A stretch of 35,240 nucleotides of DNA from an uncultured Collinsella sp. Lineage in GTDB: Bacteria > Actinomycetota > Coriobacteriia > Coriobacteriales > Coriobacteriaceae. Numbering within the stretch: the first letter of the stretch is position 1; every line of letters begins with the position of its first letter. Positions 34,790 to 35,240 of this stretch are shown piece by piece. The notes below the pieces were generated by a model. It was not told the DNA's origin and ran no database searches. It saw only the letters and a program-made list of their open reading frames with translations. The stretch is taken from assembly GCA_902497065.1 (NCBI GenBank), contig CABVDH010000019.1, positions 1 to 35,240 of the forward strand, in the 5' to 3' direction. The position numbers were made by a program, and so were the translations under genes.

Positions 34790-35240
34790 ATGTACCAGAC
34801 GCGTAAGATCGGTGTGGTCGGCCAGGGCCACGTAGGAGCACATGTCGCCAACAGCCTGCTCATGCAGGGCATTGCCGATGAGCTGTACCTGTGCGATATC
34901 AACGAGGCCAAAGTGACGTCCGAGGTCCAGGACCTGCGCGACTCCCTTTCGTTTGTCCCGTACAACACCAAGATCGTCAACTGCTACGACCACTACGAGG
35001 AGCTTGCCTGCTGCGACGTCATCGTCAACGCCGCCGGCAAGGTCGCGCTGGCCGCCGGCAACCGCGACGGCGAGCTGTTCTTTACCACCGACGCCGCCCG
35101 CACCTTTGCCAAGCGCATCGTCGACGCCGGCTTCGACGGCATCTTTGTGAGCATCTCCAACCCCTGCGACGTCGTGTGCACCGAGCTGTGGCACCTGACC
35201 GGCTACAATCCCAAGAAGATCATCGGCTCGGGCTGCGGCC
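34790..35240 (+). CDS. L-lactate/malate dehydrogenase family protein, N-terminal part (cut by window edge)
   Basis: The frame runs from ATG 34790 off the right edge, giving 150 residues of the NAD-binding half. KIGVVGQGHVGAHVA is the Rossmann glycine loop. Asp36 at the end of the second strand (LYLCDINEAK) indicates NAD rather than NADP. IVNAAGK and VSISNPCDVV are the next conserved cofactor-side segments. The sequence looks closer to L-lactate/L-2-hydroxyisocaproate dehydrogenases than to malate dehydrogenases, but the catalytic His and substrate-choosing residues lie largely beyond the window. The reaction would reduce a 2-oxoacid with NADH during fermentation. AAAGGA precedes the start. 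Confidence 0.85.
   Translation, partial: MYQTRKIGVVGQGHVGAHVANSLLMQGIADELYLCDINEAKVTSEVQDLRDSLSFVPYNTKIVNCYDHYEELACCDVIVNAAGKVALAAGNRDGELFFTTDAARTFAKRIVDAGFDGIFVSISNPCDVVCTELWHLTGYNPKKIIGSGCG

Overview
The window is GC-rich and compactly coded. It looks like a chromosome segment from the Coriobacteriia (Actinomycetota), most likely Collinsella or a close relative. This assignment is an inference from the gene content (a Phe-type T-box on pheST, a Tad pilus locus, an AbiEi-like/DUF559-like protein of a type I associate with Coriobacteriia, DUF4012, a presequence-protease-like M16 peptidase, an acetyl-type MetA) and from base composition. No rRNA, insertion sequence, CRISPR array or prophage is visible.

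Layout. 1-1412 (minus): start of a Tad/Flp pilus locus, cpaB followed by a CpaE/TadZ-like gene cut by the left edge. 1665-5779 (minus): the ribosome-assembly GTPase rsgA and a SERCA-like P-type Ca2+ ATPase, each with its own terminator. 6222-7682 (plus): pyruvate kinase. 8104-9177 (plus): a DUF559-like nuclease-fold protein, converging on a zinc-dependent phospholipase C-like gene. 10103-12819 (minus): an ECF metal transporter (CbiM-CbiQ-CbiO) under an apparent NikR operator, so probably a nickel importer. 13065-16757 (minus): pheS-pheT behind a T-box leader. 17262-18827 (plus): M32 carboxypeptidase. 19122-22788 (minus): a DUF4012 membrane protein and glmM, with glmM broken by one extra base. 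22938-23960 (minus): EamA-type transporter. 24250: tRNA-Val(GAC).

The stretch after the tRNA (24.6-29.5 kb) looks accessory. It holds a DUF5710 protein with zinc-knuckle cysteines, a small zinc-ribbon protein, an McrA-like HNH endonuclease, an unknown 163-residue protein, and an AlbA_2/GHKL regulator-like protein. The AlbA_2 gene's probable promoter is bracketed by two near-identical blocks of TTATCTCTC repeats. Housekeeping genes follow: M16 peptidase, 5-formyltetrahydrofolate cyclo-ligase, metA (Glu111, acetyl-CoA type) and the start of a lactate/malate dehydrogenase.

The most unusual aspect is the intergenic DNA. Several unrelated families of long imperfect palindromes sit at gene ends and between genes: a 237-bp MITE-like element with 38-bp terminal inverted repeats, a 158-bp double hairpin, a nested four-copy inverted repeat, two ~100-nt hairpins at gene 3' ends, a two-copy palindrome, and a 130-bp segment bounded by 21-bp inverted repeats. 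No single undescribed enzyme system is certain. The best candidates are the AlbA_2 locus with its duplicated operator-like blocks and these repeat families.
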